A DNA stretch of 64,000 nt from Tissierellales bacterium (lineage in GTDB: Bacteria; Bacillota; Clostridia; Tissierellales; JAOAQY01). Location of the stretch: contig JAOAQY010000181.1 of the NCBI GenBank assembly GCA_025210965.1, positions 1 through 64,000 of the forward strand, written 5' to 3'. Position numbers and translations under genes: made by a program. This document shows, piece after piece, positions 52,309 to 61,454 of the stretch. How positions within the stretch are numbered: the first letter of the stretch is position 1; every line of letters starts with the position of its first letter. The notes under the pieces were generated by a model. The model was not told the origin of the DNA, did not search any database, and saw only the letters and a program-made list of their open reading frames with translations.

Positions 52309-52349
52309 ACATATATATTGTTGTCGCATAGTATAAAATATGATAATAT
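52303..52349 (+). promoter_or_regulatory. Internal promoter with both shared motifs
   Basis: AACTAAACATATATATTG (52303-52320) precedes TTGTCG (52321-52326), 17 bp, TAATAT (52344-52349). The first block is the motif seen at 39308 and 41557. TTGTCGCATAGT is identical to the minus-strand box at 39288-39277. It would drive 52387-55860. Confidence 0.6.
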
Positions 52350-52386
52350 GTAGTTGAATAGGAATAAAATTAAAGAGGGTGAATTC

Positions 52387-52800
52387 ATGTTGAAAATTGT
52401 ACTAACAAGCTTATTTCTAACTGGAACAATATTTATTGTTAAAGAGGTAGTACCAAAATTGAAAATAAATTCTGCTCAAAGAAATAAAATAATTGAAGAA
52501 ATGCAGTCGTTAGATATTAGTTTTGAAGAAGCTCAGAATAATTTGCTTCTAAAGAAACTAGCGGAAAAGTTTAATGTTAATAAGACAAATATAATGTGTA
52601 ATTCTCAGTCCTGTAAATTAGGTGATCGAATAAGCTGTGAAAGTTATAAATATGGTTTCGTATCAGGAAACTTTATTGGTTCAGTAACTTCAGAAGCTGA
52701 AGGTTACGGTGAAATATTGATAATTAAAAGCGAAAACGCTATTTATCAAATGCCAATAGAATATATAAAAAGTGAAACTATATTAGTAATTAAGGGGTAA
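52387..52800 (+). CDS. Small membrane-anchored protein, 137 aa
   Basis: ATG at 52387 chosen for AGAGGGTG upstream. A hydrophobic N-terminus (LKIVLTSLFLTGTIFIV) is followed by a helical stretch and a beta-rich C-terminal part with NIMCNSQSCKLGDRISC, where the Cys spacing suggests disulfides or metal. Unknown role, in the distal transfer operon. Confidence 0.55.
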   Translation: MLKIVLTSLFLTGTIFIVKEVVPKLKINSAQRNKIIEEMQSLDISFEEAQNNLLLKKLAEKFNVNKTNIMCNSQSCKLGDRISCESYKYGFVSGNFIGSVTSEAEGYGEILIIKSENAIYQMPIEYIKSETILVIKG

Positions 52801-52806
52801 TAAGGA

Positions 52807-53502
52807 ATGAAAAAAATACTACTCATAGTTATGATAATGTTACTTTTAACAATGAATACATTTGCTGAGGAATCTATCAATAGCATAGAGGATAAGATTA
52901 GCAATCAGAATATAGAAATAAGAAATAAGATTAAGGAAAGTAAAATTGAAGGAGTGTCAGATGAAGATATAGATGCAGTTGTTAATGCTATACTATCAAG
53001 TACAAGTAGAAGTACTGAAAAAATTAATAGCTTTACAGATATTAAAAAAAATGCTGTCGAAGGACTTTTTAGATTGGCACTGTCGTTTAGAAAATATGCA
53101 GTGCCTTTCTATATGTTTATTTTAATCACTAACATATTCCTAGCAGGAACAATTGGTTCAAAAAGTCTTAGTAGGAGAAAGGCTTACATTATTGGTTCTG
53201 TTATTTTAACTGTGGTATTTATAGTTTTTATGAATGTACCAATATTTATAATTTATTATCAGAATACCCCTAATGCAGGTTCAATTGATTCTTTCTATAT
53301 AGGAATGTACAGATTCATTTTATTCTTAAGGAATAATAGTATAGCCATATGTTCGGTACTATTTATATTAGGAGTTCTGAATAGTATTTTAGGATTAAAT
53401 AATATACCTAGAAAAGTAGCAGGGCAATTTTATAAAAGAGTAGCTATAATTATGTTACTAGTTCTATGGCTACTACCACCTGTTGTTAATTTTATCTTGT
53501 AG
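52807..53502 (+). CDS. Polytopic membrane protein, 231 aa
   Basis: A Sec signal peptide (1-20, ending NTFAEE), an acidic helical stretch (25-90), then four membrane helices. The arrangement is like small TrbL/VirB6 or Tad-type membrane components. It is 6 bp after the previous gene and 19 bp before the TadZ-like ATPase, so probably its membrane partner. Confidence 0.6.
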   Translation: MKKILLIVMIMLLLTMNTFAEESINSIEDKISNQNIEIRNKIKESKIEGVSDEDIDAVVNAILSSTSRSTEKINSFTDIKKNAVEGLFRLALSFRKYAVPFYMFILITNIFLAGTIGSKSLSRRKAYIIGSVILTVVFIVFMNVPIFIIYYQNTPNAGSIDSFYIGMYRFILFLRNNSIAICSVLFILGVLNSILGLNNIPRKVAGQFYKRVAIIMLLVLWLLPPVVNFIL

Positions 53503-53521
53503 AATGGAGTGTAGTAGGAAT

Positions 53522-55153
53522 ATGATAAATATTTTATTTGCTTTAAGTCAAAGTGAAAAAAAATCTAATGAAGAGAGAATTTTAAGCAAGTATAAGGAAA
53601 CAATTGATGACTGTGGGTTTGAATACAGTCGTGAATATGATTATAATGGCATAGAAAGAAAATTAGCTGAAGAGAAATTTGATGTACTAGTTGTAAATGA
53701 TCATTTAGAAGATAGGCAGATGCCATTATTTATATTTGATAGAATAACTGATAAATATCCAAAGTTAAATATTATAGTAGTAGCAAGAAAAGATGAGGAT
53801 ACTAATTATGTACGAGGCTTATATACTTTAGGAATTTACAATATTCTATATGTAGAAAGTACAACTCCGACAAGTGTAGTAAATTTAATTACTAACCCAA
53901 GAGGGAAACTGGATGCTAAGCATTATTTAGATATTGATGACATGGGTACTGCAAATTTTGACATAGATATGTCATTAATACCTGATGAGCAGGTAGAAAG
54001 CATTATTAGGAATTTGAAGAATGATAATAAGGACTGCACAGTTGTATTTGATGAAGTGGTAAGAACATACGATGATAAACAAATAACTTTTTTAGTTTCA
54101 TTGTTAACAGATGATGTAATAGAGAAATTATCAAAATCAGGAAACGATCATTTTGAAAAATATCAAAATAGGATAAGAATCCTGAATGATGAATATGTTG
54201 AAAATAATTCACATAAAGAAAGAGAAGTCGTTGAGAAAGTAAAAACTATAACTAAAATAGAGAAGGAATATATAAATCGTATCCCTTCGGATTATAATAA
54301 AATAGTCGCTTTTGTTGGCGACAGGGGAAATGGAACAACTACTATAGTTGATTTTGTAGCTAGACTTTTTTCTGAAAAAAAGAAAAAAGTTGCTGTTATT
54401 GATTTATCGATGAACAATACTCTATATTACATGAAGTGTTGGGGTAATAGAGATATTACTGAAGATCAGAAAAATTCTTTAAAGAATCTAACCGAAGGGA
54501 ATATAACTCCAATAAAAGTAAATGAATATTATACTTTATATACCAGTGAATATTCTATTATAGATAGCTCAAATAGTAATAGCAATTGGTTAATTGATCC
54601 TGATGTTGATTTATTCCAAGCTATTGAGAAAATAAGATATGATAATGATATAATAATAGTTGATTCTGACTTATCATTAAATGATAAAATAGATTCAAAT
54701 TGGTTAAGCTATGGTTTAAACTCAATTTATTTGGTACATGACTTGAATGTACTCAATATTAAGCAAACTAAGAAAAAACTTCGTGATTTTATTGATAGTG
54801 GAGTAAATCCGATGAGAACGTTTTTGATTACTAATAAGTATATTAAAGGTAAAATTGGTCCTAAAGATATATTAGAGAGTATAATGAATCCTATTCAGTA
54901 TGTTGAAAATGATACTGAAGAAAATAAAATCAATATATCGAAAACACATTTTAAAGTTAATTTTGATTACGAAATGTATCAGGACCTAATTTCATCTTAT
55001 ATGTATGTTGGTGAAAAAATTAGTATACCTGCAGAAGTAAGGGAACAAGTAAATGAAATTTGTTTACATATATATCCCGACACAAGCAGTGCTAAAAAAA
55101 GTGGAATATTTAGCAAAGGAAAACTTAAGAACTTATTGTCGTTCAGGAAATAG
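53522..55153 (+). CDS. TadZ/CpaE-like protein: receiver-like domain plus MinD-type ATPase
   Basis: 543 residues from the ATG at 53522. The N-terminal 125 residues have a response-regulator-like alternation (KFDVLVVNDHLED, LNIIVVARKDED) without a canonical phospho-acceptor set. The P-loop GDRGNGTTT is near 265-274, followed by VAVIDLSMNNTLYY, a MinD/ParA ATPase with an altered Walker A. This is the TadZ/CpaE plan that places pilus machines in the cell. Together with prepilin-like genes elsewhere, it hints at a pilus-like device, though it sits in the transfer operon. Confidence 0.65.
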   Translation: MINILFALSQSEKKSNEERILSKYKETIDDCGFEYSREYDYNGIERKLAEEKFDVLVVNDHLEDRQMPLFIFDRITDKYPKLNIIVVARKDEDTNYVRGLYTLGIYNILYVESTTPTSVVNLITNPRGKLDAKHYLDIDDMGTANFDIDMSLIPDEQVESIIRNLKNDNKDCTVVFDEVVRTYDDKQITFLVSLLTDDVIEKLSKSGNDHFEKYQNRIRILNDEYVENNSHKEREVVEKVKTITKIEKEYINRIPSDYNKIVAFVGDRGNGTTTIVDFVARLFSEKKKKVAVIDLSMNNTLYYMKCWGNRDITEDQKNSLKNLTEGNITPIKVNEYYTLYTSEYSIIDSSNSNSNWLIDPDVDLFQAIEKIRYDNDIIIVDSDLSLNDKIDSNWLSYGLNSIYLVHDLNVLNIKQTKKKLRDFIDSGVNPMRTFLITNKYIKGKIGPKDILESIMNPIQYVENDTEENKINISKTHFKVNFDYEMYQDLISSYMYVGEKISIPAEVREQVNEICLHIYPDTSSAKKSGIFSKGKLKNLLSFRK

Positions 55154-55191
55154 AGATAATAGTGTTTTAAATAATTAAAAGGATAATAATA

Positions 55192-55860
55192 ATGGAAGAA
55201 AAAATATTTGATTATATTAAGAAATACAAATTTATAGAACTAAAAAATTCTGTTGAAGAGTATGATAGTATAGATATCTTTAACTTAGTTAATGAATTTT
55301 GGGAAGATCCAGGTATCAGCCTAAAGTACCTAAAAGATAAGTATTATATTGTGGGTTCTATTTATACAGTATTAAAGAATAATATCTCTGAGCAGTATTC
55401 TTTGTTTCTAAAGATGGTATGGTCACTAGATTTCTCTTCTAAAGAACTTACAGAGTTAACAGGAATCCCTAGCAAGAGGTTGAAAAATTTAATTTTTGAT
55501 ATTGAGTATAGGGATAAAACTTCTATTTGTCCCTTTTGTTATGAATCAGATAGCTATGTGATCAAATATAATTTGAAGTATAGTTCATTTCAATGTGAGT
55601 GTAACATGTGCAAAAAGAATATTACTTATTTCATTACAAAAAAAGAAGCAGAAGAGCTTAGAGAAAAAAACAAATCATTTGAAGAAACGATAGGAATAAT
55701 AAAACAGGGTATGGATATGCATGACTGTCCTAATTGTGACAATAAATTATATTTGTATACAGATTACTTGGATAGTTCATATATAATATATTGCTCAAAA
55801 TGTGATTATTCATCAAATGATCTTGCAAGTTTTATGACAGATGTACAAAAAAGCAAATGA
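55192..55860 (+). CDS. Zinc-ribbon protein, 222 aa
   Basis: The helical N-terminal half includes a helix-turn-helix-like ELTELTGIPSKRLKNLIFD (about 86-104). Two zinc ribbons follow: CPFCYES...CECNMC (about 112-142) and CPNCDNKL...CSKCDYS (about 180-208). A DNA- or RNA-binding role is likely. It is the last gene of the transfer operon. Confidence 0.6.
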   Translation: MEEKIFDYIKKYKFIELKNSVEEYDSIDIFNLVNEFWEDPGISLKYLKDKYYIVGSIYTVLKNNISEQYSLFLKMVWSLDFSSKELTELTGIPSKRLKNLIFDIEYRDKTSICPFCYESDSYVIKYNLKYSSFQCECNMCKKNITYFITKKEAEELREKNKSFEETIGIIKQGMDMHDCPNCDNKLYLYTDYLDSSYIIYCSKCDYSSNDLASFMTDVQKSK

Positions 55861-55868
55861 CATTTAAC

Positions 55869-55901
55869 AACCATAGAGTAATTCTATGGTTGTATTTTTT
55901 T
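55869..55901 (+). terminator. Terminator of the transfer operon
   Basis: CAACCATAGA / TCTATGGTTG then TATTTTTTTT. Confidence 0.85.
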
Positions 55902-55910
55902 TGATTTTAC

Positions 55911-55940
55911 TTGACAATGTATTTTGTAAATCTGTATAGT
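55911..55940 (+). promoter_or_regulatory. Promoter of 56002-56733
   Basis: TTGACA (55911-55916), 18 bp, TATAGT (55935-55940). Confidence 0.65.
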
Positions 55941-56001
55941 ATTGTCAGATAAGAAGTACTAAATTGATTCATAAATAAAGATATTTTAAGGAGGAGTAAA
56001 A

Positions 56002-56733
56002 ATGAAACGAACTATTTTTTTGTTAGCAGGTTTAACTATTTTTATACCGATTGCCTTAGATGTAAAGCTGTATACGTTTTCTAATGTTATTAAGGATACT
56101 ATAAGTAATGCAGACTTAATAGGTTTTTGGGGAAGTTATACTGGAGGGATTCTAGGGGGCTTATGTACCTTAGTAGGAGTAGGATATACAATTAATCATA
56201 ATAAAGAGGAAAAGAAGGAAGAAAAGAAAATAGAACTAAAGAAAGAAAATTATTCTAATGTAATGAAGAGTATTGCAAATGTGATAGTCATTATAGATGA
56301 ACTAAAAATTGTAATTGAAGATTTGAGAAATAATCATATGAGAACAATTAGAGCGTTTTCAAAAGACTTAGAATTATATTCAAAAGAAGGGATTGCCAAA
56401 GAAAGATATGTAACAAGCTCAGGAGTATTGATTCAAGATTCCTTGAGATTATTAAGCATGAATAGTTCTTTAAAAAAAGAATTAGTATTACTTCAGTTGT
56501 TTGGAAAAGCTTTTACGCAATATTGTGAGAAAGATGAAATAGATTCTTGGTCGTTGTTAACTCAAAGTATGGATGGATGTTATAAACAAATTTCAAAAAT
56601 CAAGGATTCCTATAATATAGAAGAAGTGTCTGATGAAGAGATGATAGGTAACTTTAATAAGTTTGATGAATTATATAAATTAGTTAGTATGAAAACAGAT
56701 GATTTTATAGAAAGTATTAATTTGAGATTATAG
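56002..56733 (+). CDS. Two-helix membrane protein with coiled coil, 243 aa
   Basis: Membrane helices at about 5-22 and 40-63, the second with FWGSYTGGILGGLCTLVGV, a motif seen in many small phage and plasmid membrane proteins. A Lys/Glu coiled coil (about 68-85) and a soluble helical region follow. Monocistronic with its own promoter and AAGGAGGAG ribosome site. A defence or exclusion role is possible but not shown. Confidence 0.6.
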   Translation: MKRTIFLLAGLTIFIPIALDVKLYTFSNVIKDTISNADLIGFWGSYTGGILGGLCTLVGVGYTINHNKEEKKEEKKIELKKENYSNVMKSIANVIVIIDELKIVIEDLRNNHMRTIRAFSKDLELYSKEGIAKERYVTSSGVLIQDSLRLLSMNSSLKKELVLLQLFGKAFTQYCEKDEIDSWSLLTQSMDGCYKQISKIKDSYNIEEVSDEEMIGNFNKFDELYKLVSMKTDDFIESINLRL

Positions 56734-56804
56734 GATAGTACTTTGAAAATAATCATCATAGCATGTATGTATAAAAATTTTGCAATGATATTCAGGTAAA
56801 TATT

Positions 56805-56885
56805 ATGACCTGTGAGGAATTTGCACAAAAGTATTTTAAGCAATGGGATAAGTGTAGAAGATTGAGAAAAGGATTAAGGGAATAG
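56805..56885 (+). CDS. Possible 26-residue ORF
   Basis: MTCEEFAQKYFKQWDKCRRL and onward to a stop at 56885, with a weak ribosome site (CAGGTAA). The composition looks protein-like. It may be a gene remnant. The rest of 56734-57225 shows no gene. Confidence 0.25.
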   Translation: MTCEEFAQKYFKQWDKCRRLRKGLRE

Positions 56886-57225
56886 GGATACAAAGGTATA
56901 GTGAAAATTGAAAAAATGAAAAATTAACTTACTTTGAATATTAGGTACTTCATAAAAAAAGTAATACAATGCTGTATTTTTTATGTATAAACTCACGTAG
57001 TGTTTTTATAGTTTTTGATAGGCTTTTTTATATCATGTATTATTTAGACACATAAAAAAACCTAAAATCAGCTTATTATGATAAAATATAAGAAAGTTTT
57101 AGGATTTTATAAATTTTATTTTTTTATGATATACTGTTTAAGAATAAGGACGTGGATAGACAGTATATACTTATAAATAGATTTAAATTACTCTGTTTCA
57201 ATCAAATTATAATGAGGAGAGATTG

Positions 57226-57576
57226 ATGAATAACGTGGAACTTGGAAATACAATATTAATGTATATGAAAGAACAAAAGAAGTCTAGACTTGATTTAGCT
57301 CATGACCTTGGAACTTCAGTAGGAGTCATTAATAAAATTATACTTGGCAAGAAAGCAATAAAAAACACAGAACTAAATAATGTTGCTGAAGTTTTAAAAG
57401 TTAATGTAAATCAATTTTTACAAAAGAATCAAAAAATTGAAATGAATGAATTGGAGATAGAGCACCTGTATAGTAACATTGAGAATAAGGAACTCGCGGA
57501 TTTTATATTTAGTCTTATAAAAAATCTTGCCGAAATGGAGACAGAACTTGATTCACACGGTTTACTAGAGCCTTAA
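57226..57576 (+). CDS. XRE-type helix-turn-helix protein, 116 aa
   Basis: ATG at 57226 (GAGGAGAG upstream; a TTG lies one codon earlier). A helix-turn-helix with SRLDLAHDLGTSVGVINKIILG is at about 18-40, and the C-terminal half is acidic and helical. It converges with the Y-family polymerase gene. Likely a transcription regulator or antitoxin without a neighbouring toxin. Confidence 0.7.
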   Translation: MNNVELGNTILMYMKEQKKSRLDLAHDLGTSVGVINKIILGKKAIKNTELNNVAEVLKVNVNQFLQKNQKIEMNELEIEHLYSNIENKELADFIFSLIKNLAEMETELDSHGLLEP

Positions 57577-57593
57577 AAAATATATTCTAAGAT

Positions 57594-58856
57594 TTATAAC
57601 TCACTTCTCATATTTGGTACTTCACTTCCTCCAGGATTGCCACCAGTCATTGAATGGAATCCTGAATCTAAAATATTTGCTCGCATAATACATTTAGAGC
57701 CAAATCGGTCCCTCAATTCATCAATAACTTTGTCAATAATCTCTCCTTTGTCATCAGGACTATCCTCTTCAAGCAAAAGCATTTGTCTTGGAGTATCTTG
57801 TGGAACTAGTTGAGCAACACGAACTTCGATGTGTCTTATAGGTGATTTATTATCCCATAGTTCATTAAACAGTTTTCGTGCGTATTTAACGATATCACTA
57901 GTAGAAGCTATTGAAAGGTTCAATTTGATTTGTTTTCGAATAACTTTAAAGTCTGAATCTTTAATTGATAATGAAACTAGAAAGGCTCTCATATTTCTGT
58001 TTCTTAACCGTGCTCCAATAGTTTCTGATAATGATGTTATCAAATTATAGGCATCGCGATAGTTAGTTATATCAAAACGGGAAGTTGAACTATTCCCTAT
58101 AGATTCTATTTTTTTATGTTTAGGGTCATTGATAATTGAATGGTCTATACCAAGACAATAGTTATAAAGTTTGACACCATAAGAGTTAAGTATATCTCTC
58201 ATGAACTCAGGACCATAGTTGACAATATCCTGAATTTTATTAATGCCGTATCTTCTAAGCTTCTTCTCAGTGGATGCACCAATACCGTGTAATTCTCGTA
58301 TATCTAATGGAAACATCTTTCTTTTTATTTCCTCTTCATCGAGAAGAGTGTGTACCATATTAGGTTTTTTAAAACCGCTAGAAACCTTTGCAAGTAGCTT
58401 GTTGTAAGATATGCCAATATTAACACTAAAGCCTAATTCATCAAAAATGTGTTCTTTAATTTTGTGTGCTAACTCTATATAGTCATTGTACAAAAGCCCA
58501 TGACCTTCAAAAGAAAGAAAACTTTCATCTATAGAATATGGCTCTACATGAGCACAATAAGATTTAAGAATATCATTCATAGCTCTACTGGACTTAATAT
58601 AAATATCATACCTTGGTGGTATGCAAATTAAATCAGGACATAGATTACGAGCTTCCCATAGAGTCATACCTGTCTTAACTCCTAATTGTTTTGATATATC
58701 GCTTTTAGCAAGGACTATACCGTGTCGTGAGCTTTCCTGACCACCTATTACTGCAGGTATTTTTCTAATATCTATATTATGGCCATGTTGTAGTAGGTAA
58801 ACTGCATGCATTGATAAATAGGCATTATTAATATCAACTAAAAAATAAATAGACAT
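57594..58856 (-). CDS. Y-family DNA polymerase (DinB/UmuC/UvrX-like)
   Basis: 420 residues. The catalytic Asp8 (VDINNAYLS) and Asp110-Glu111 (YSIDESFLSF) are present. A helix-hairpin-helix region (ELHGIGASTEKKLRRYGI) lies at about 186-203 and the little finger domain follows. It is a lesion-bypass polymerase like those carried by Gram-positive plasmids and ICEs. An SOS box lies 39 bp upstream, so it should be induced by DNA damage. Confidence 0.92.
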   Translation of the reverse strand: MSIYFLVDINNAYLSMHAVYLLQHGHNIDIRKIPAVIGGQESSRHGIVLAKSDISKQLGVKTGMTLWEARNLCPDLICIPPRYDIYIKSSRAMNDILKSYCAHVEPYSIDESFLSFEGHGLLYNDYIELAHKIKEHIFDELGFSVNIGISYNKLLAKVSSGFKKPNMVHTLLDEEEIKRKMFPLDIRELHGIGASTEKKLRRYGINKIQDIVNYGPEFMRDILNSYGVKLYNYCLGIDHSIINDPKHKKIESIGNSSTSRFDITNYRDAYNLITSLSETIGARLRNRNMRAFLVSLSIKDSDFKVIRKQIKLNLSIASTSDIVKYARKLFNELWDNKSPIRHIEVRVAQLVPQDTPRQMLLLEEDSPDDKGEIIDKVIDELRDRFGSKCIMRANILDSGFHSMTGGNPGGSEVPNMRSEL

Positions 58857-58894
58857 TGAATCACTTCCGTATAGTAAGAATTATAAGTTTAATG

Positions 58895-58908
58895 CGAACT
58901 TATGTTCT
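58895..58908. promoter_or_regulatory. LexA (SOS) box
   Basis: CGAACTTATGTTCT fits the Gram-positive LexA consensus CGAAC-N4-GTTCG/T. It lies upstream of the Y-family polymerase, next to TATAATA-like sequences. Confidence 0.85.
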
Positions 58909-58978
58909 TATTATAATATATATGTATACTAACAGCAAGTTGTAGTTTTAGTAGATGATGCTTAAAGAACAAAAAAAT

Positions 58979-59010
58979 AAAAAGAGCTCCATATGAAAGA
59001 GCTCTTTTTA
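58979..59010. terminator. Bidirectional terminator
   Basis: AAAAAGAGCTC / GAGCTCTTTTT, perfect 11-bp stem. It ends the minus-strand gene 59061-59744. Confidence 0.75.
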
Positions 59011-59060
59011 GAATAATTAAAGTAGACATTAATTCAACTGCAGTATTAAATTTTTAATTC

Positions 59061-59744
59061 TTAATAAATAATCATTGTATCAGAATCCATTAACCTATAG
59101 ATATATTGTGTTCCGTCATAATACCATATTTTATCATTATTGATGTAAATTAGTTCTACTATTTTACTAGTATTATTTTCTTCAATAGTAACAGTTCTAG
59201 CAGTGTAATATCTGATTGGTGTTCTAAAGAGAACTATAGTTAGAGTTAAGGTTATAATTACATTAATATAATTTTTCCATGAAAACATGATATTTTTCCT
59301 GAAAACTAAATACCGCAATATGAAATAAATTGATATAGAGAAACAGCAAATGTTTAGTAACAAGTTATTTGCATTATTTAAACTGTAAAAAAGCATGTAT
59401 ATTAAGCATAAACATGTAACTAAGTTGATAATGTTTTTATAGATCTTATAATGAATACTTTTTATATTATCTTCTTGTTCAATTTTTTGATTCAGTTTGT
59501 TTAACAGAAGCAAATACATAATCTCAAGAATACATAATAGTGGAAATACTGCACCAGTGATTGCTAATACAATAGTGCCACATAAAAAATAACTTACTAT
59601 TGAATAATTTATAAATCCAAATTCACTTAAGTATGGATATTGTAAAGTTATTGCTCCAAGAAAATATGATGAAGTTATTATCATAGGAAAATTTAATCTA
59701 AAAAACTCTAAGGGGTTTGAAAAATTATCGTTAATGGGATCCAT
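59061..59744 (-). CDS. Polytopic membrane protein, 227 aa
   Basis: Five or six hydrophobic segments between residues 15 and 175, then a small soluble tail (about 180-227) with VTIEENNTSKIVELIYIN. ATG after AAAGGAGG. Not recognised. It lies 11 bp after the acetyltransferase gene, in the same transcript as the recombinase. Confidence 0.6.
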   Translation of the reverse strand: MDPINDNFSNPLEFFRLNFPMIITSSYFLGAITLQYPYLSEFGFINYSIVSYFLCGTIVLAITGAVFPLLCILEIMYLLLLNKLNQKIEQEDNIKSIHYKIYKNIINLVTCLCLIYMLFYSLNNANNLLLNICCFSISIYFILRYLVFRKNIMFSWKNYINVIITLTLTIVLFRTPIRYYTARTVTIEENNTSKIVELIYINNDKIWYYDGTQYIYRLMDSDTMIIY

Positions 59745-59755
59745 AATTGCCTCCT

Positions 59756-60124
59756 TTATACTATATAGTATCTTAATGTCCCAGAACTTTCTTTAAACCC
59801 ACATTGTAACCAAAAAATTTCAGCTTCTGTATTAGCAGGGGTTGCTTCTATTATGGGACCAAAATTTTCTATAATTAATTTAACGGCTTTAGTACCGTAA
59901 CCAGTTCTCCTAAATCCATTAAATATTTCGAAATGACATATTTTATCTATAAATTTGTCCTCTTCTGTATCAATTGCTAAAAAACCAATATCTACATTTT
60001 TCTCAGTAAATAAAAAGTATTGTTCGTACTTTTCACTTCTTCCAGAAGGAAGGTACTCTATATCATTTCTTTTCTCTAAATAGTCATCAACTTCATCAAT
60101 TGATAAACGCTTCATTTCTAACAT
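59756..60124 (-). CDS. GNAT-family N-acetyltransferase, 122 aa
   Basis: ATG at 60124 chosen for AAGGGAG upstream; a longer frame would run into the recombinase. The acetyl-CoA binding signature appears as FRRTGYGTKAVKLIIENFG (about 67-85), followed by ATPANTEAEIFWLQCGF, typical of GNAT C-termini. Small for the family; substrate unknown. Confidence 0.75.
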   Translation of the reverse strand: MLEMKRLSIDEVDDYLEKRNDIEYLPSGRSEKYEQYFLFTEKNVDIGFLAIDTEEDKFIDKICHFEIFNGFRRTGYGTKAVKLIIENFGPIIEATPANTEAEIFWLQCGFKESSGTLRYYIV

Positions 60125-60137
60125 TACAACACTCCCT

Positions 60138-61058
60138 TTAATCCAAGCTAACTTGGACATAATCTACAGATGTATTTGTAAGCCTATCCATGTTATGCAA
60201 ATATCTCTTTGCTACTTTTAAACTACTCCATCCGAAGTTTTCAGTAACCTTTGCAATATCACACCCGTTCTTAATTGAAAGAGATGCAGATGTGTGTCTA
60301 AACCAGTGAGGGCTTACATTCTTATTAATACCTGCCTTAGCACTAGCATTTTTAATAATTTTTCTTATATAGTCTTCAGTAACTCTATTATTAGTTCTTG
60401 TCGTTAAAAGATACTCATTGTTTTTAATATCAGGAATACTTATTTTACGGTCTAATGAGTCTCCATATTCATAAATGTATTCAAATACATCTGGCCTAAC
60501 TTTGATCTCTCTATTTTTCTCACCTTTAGTATCATATATATAAATGCCTATGTTTCCATAGTCATCAGTGAAAAAGTCTTTCATTTTAATATTACATAAT
60601 TCAGCTACTCTAAGTCCTGTAGTAATAAGAAGAGAACCAATGACAGCATTTCTTTTCTTTTCTTTTAATACTTCCCAAATCTTTTTAATTTCCTCTTCAC
60701 TAAGAAATTTTTCTATCGGGCGAGAAGAGGGCTTAGGTTTATTAACCACTAGAAACGGATTGTATCTTAGGTAACCGATTTTTATTGAAAAAGAATACAA
60801 AGAACTAATTGCACTAATCCTTTGACTTTGTGTAGTTTTTTTAGATTCTTTTAGAGTATCAAGGTAATCTTGAATATCATTAAGAGTTATTTCTGCTAAT
60901 GGTTTATCTACGAAATTGAAAAAAGTTGATATAGCAGTTTTATAACTCCTCCTGGTATTCTCAGATTTTAAGTTTCTATAAAACATCTTCAAAATAGCCT
61001 GATCGTTATTACTATACTCATTTTGAACAGACTGAATATTATTAATAGGTAAATTCAT
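60138..61058 (-). CDS. Tyrosine recombinase/integrase, catalytically complete
   Basis: 306 residues. SAM-like N-terminal domain (about 20-105). Catalytic residues: Arg150 (TTGLRVAEL), His251-x-x-Arg254 (PHWFRHT), Trp277 and nucleophile Tyr286 (KRYLH). XerC/D-like size. It could resolve multimers or integrate a cassette; no att sites were identified. It contrasts with the degenerate recombinase at 38331-39221. Confidence 0.9.
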   Translation of the reverse strand: MNLPINNIQSVQNEYSNNDQAILKMFYRNLKSENTRRSYKTAISTFFNFVDKPLAEITLNDIQDYLDTLKESKKTTQSQRISAISSLYSFSIKIGYLRYNPFLVVNKPKPSSRPIEKFLSEEEIKKIWEVLKEKKRNAVIGSLLITTGLRVAELCNIKMKDFFTDDYGNIGIYIYDTKGEKNREIKVRPDVFEYIYEYGDSLDRKISIPDIKNNEYLLTTRTNNRVTEDYIRKIIKNASAKAGINKNVSPHWFRHTSASLSIKNGCDIAKVTENFGWSSLKVAKRYLHNMDRLTNTSVDYVQVSLD

Positions 61059-61095
61059 TAAATATCACCTCATTATTTAAAGCTTATCTTTCTAA

Positions 61096-61443
61096 TTAAA
61101 TGTTTGCTAACAATAAAGCATATGAAATTACCATTGAAAGAAATACAACTAAAGTTGCTATAGAAATCGCCTTTCTATTGTTAGTGATACCTGTAATATC
61201 TATATCACCACTTCCATTACTAGCTAATTTATGTCTCTTAGACAACATTAAGATATTCACCAATCCAAATATCAAATAACTGGCTTCGATATAATATAGA
61301 ACTTTTGATGCTATAGACATTACAATTAATACTATTTCTATACTGTTGTGTATAATTAGTAAGATAATCGCCATATTTATTATAAATAATCCGAAACCTG
61401 CGAAACAGAACGTTTCTGTACTATTTTTATTAATTGTGTTCAT
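61096..61443 (-). CDS. Membrane protein, 115 aa
   Basis: Three membrane helices (about 10-30, 36-62 and 93-113) separated by a short polar loop. ATG after AAAGGAG. Unknown. Part of the minus-strand run 62455-61096. Confidence 0.6.
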   Translation of the reverse strand: MNTINKNSTETFCFAGFGLFIINMAIILLIIHNSIEIVLIVMSIASKVLYYIEASYLIFGLVNILMLSKRHKLASNGSGDIDITGITNNRKAISIATLVVFLSMVISYALLLANI

Positions 61444-61454
61444 ACTTAACTCCT

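Noticed and set aside
31872-55860. Relaxase gene of the transfer region
   Set aside because: No HUH, MOB or Rep-type relaxase motif was recognised in any ORF. It may lie outside the window.
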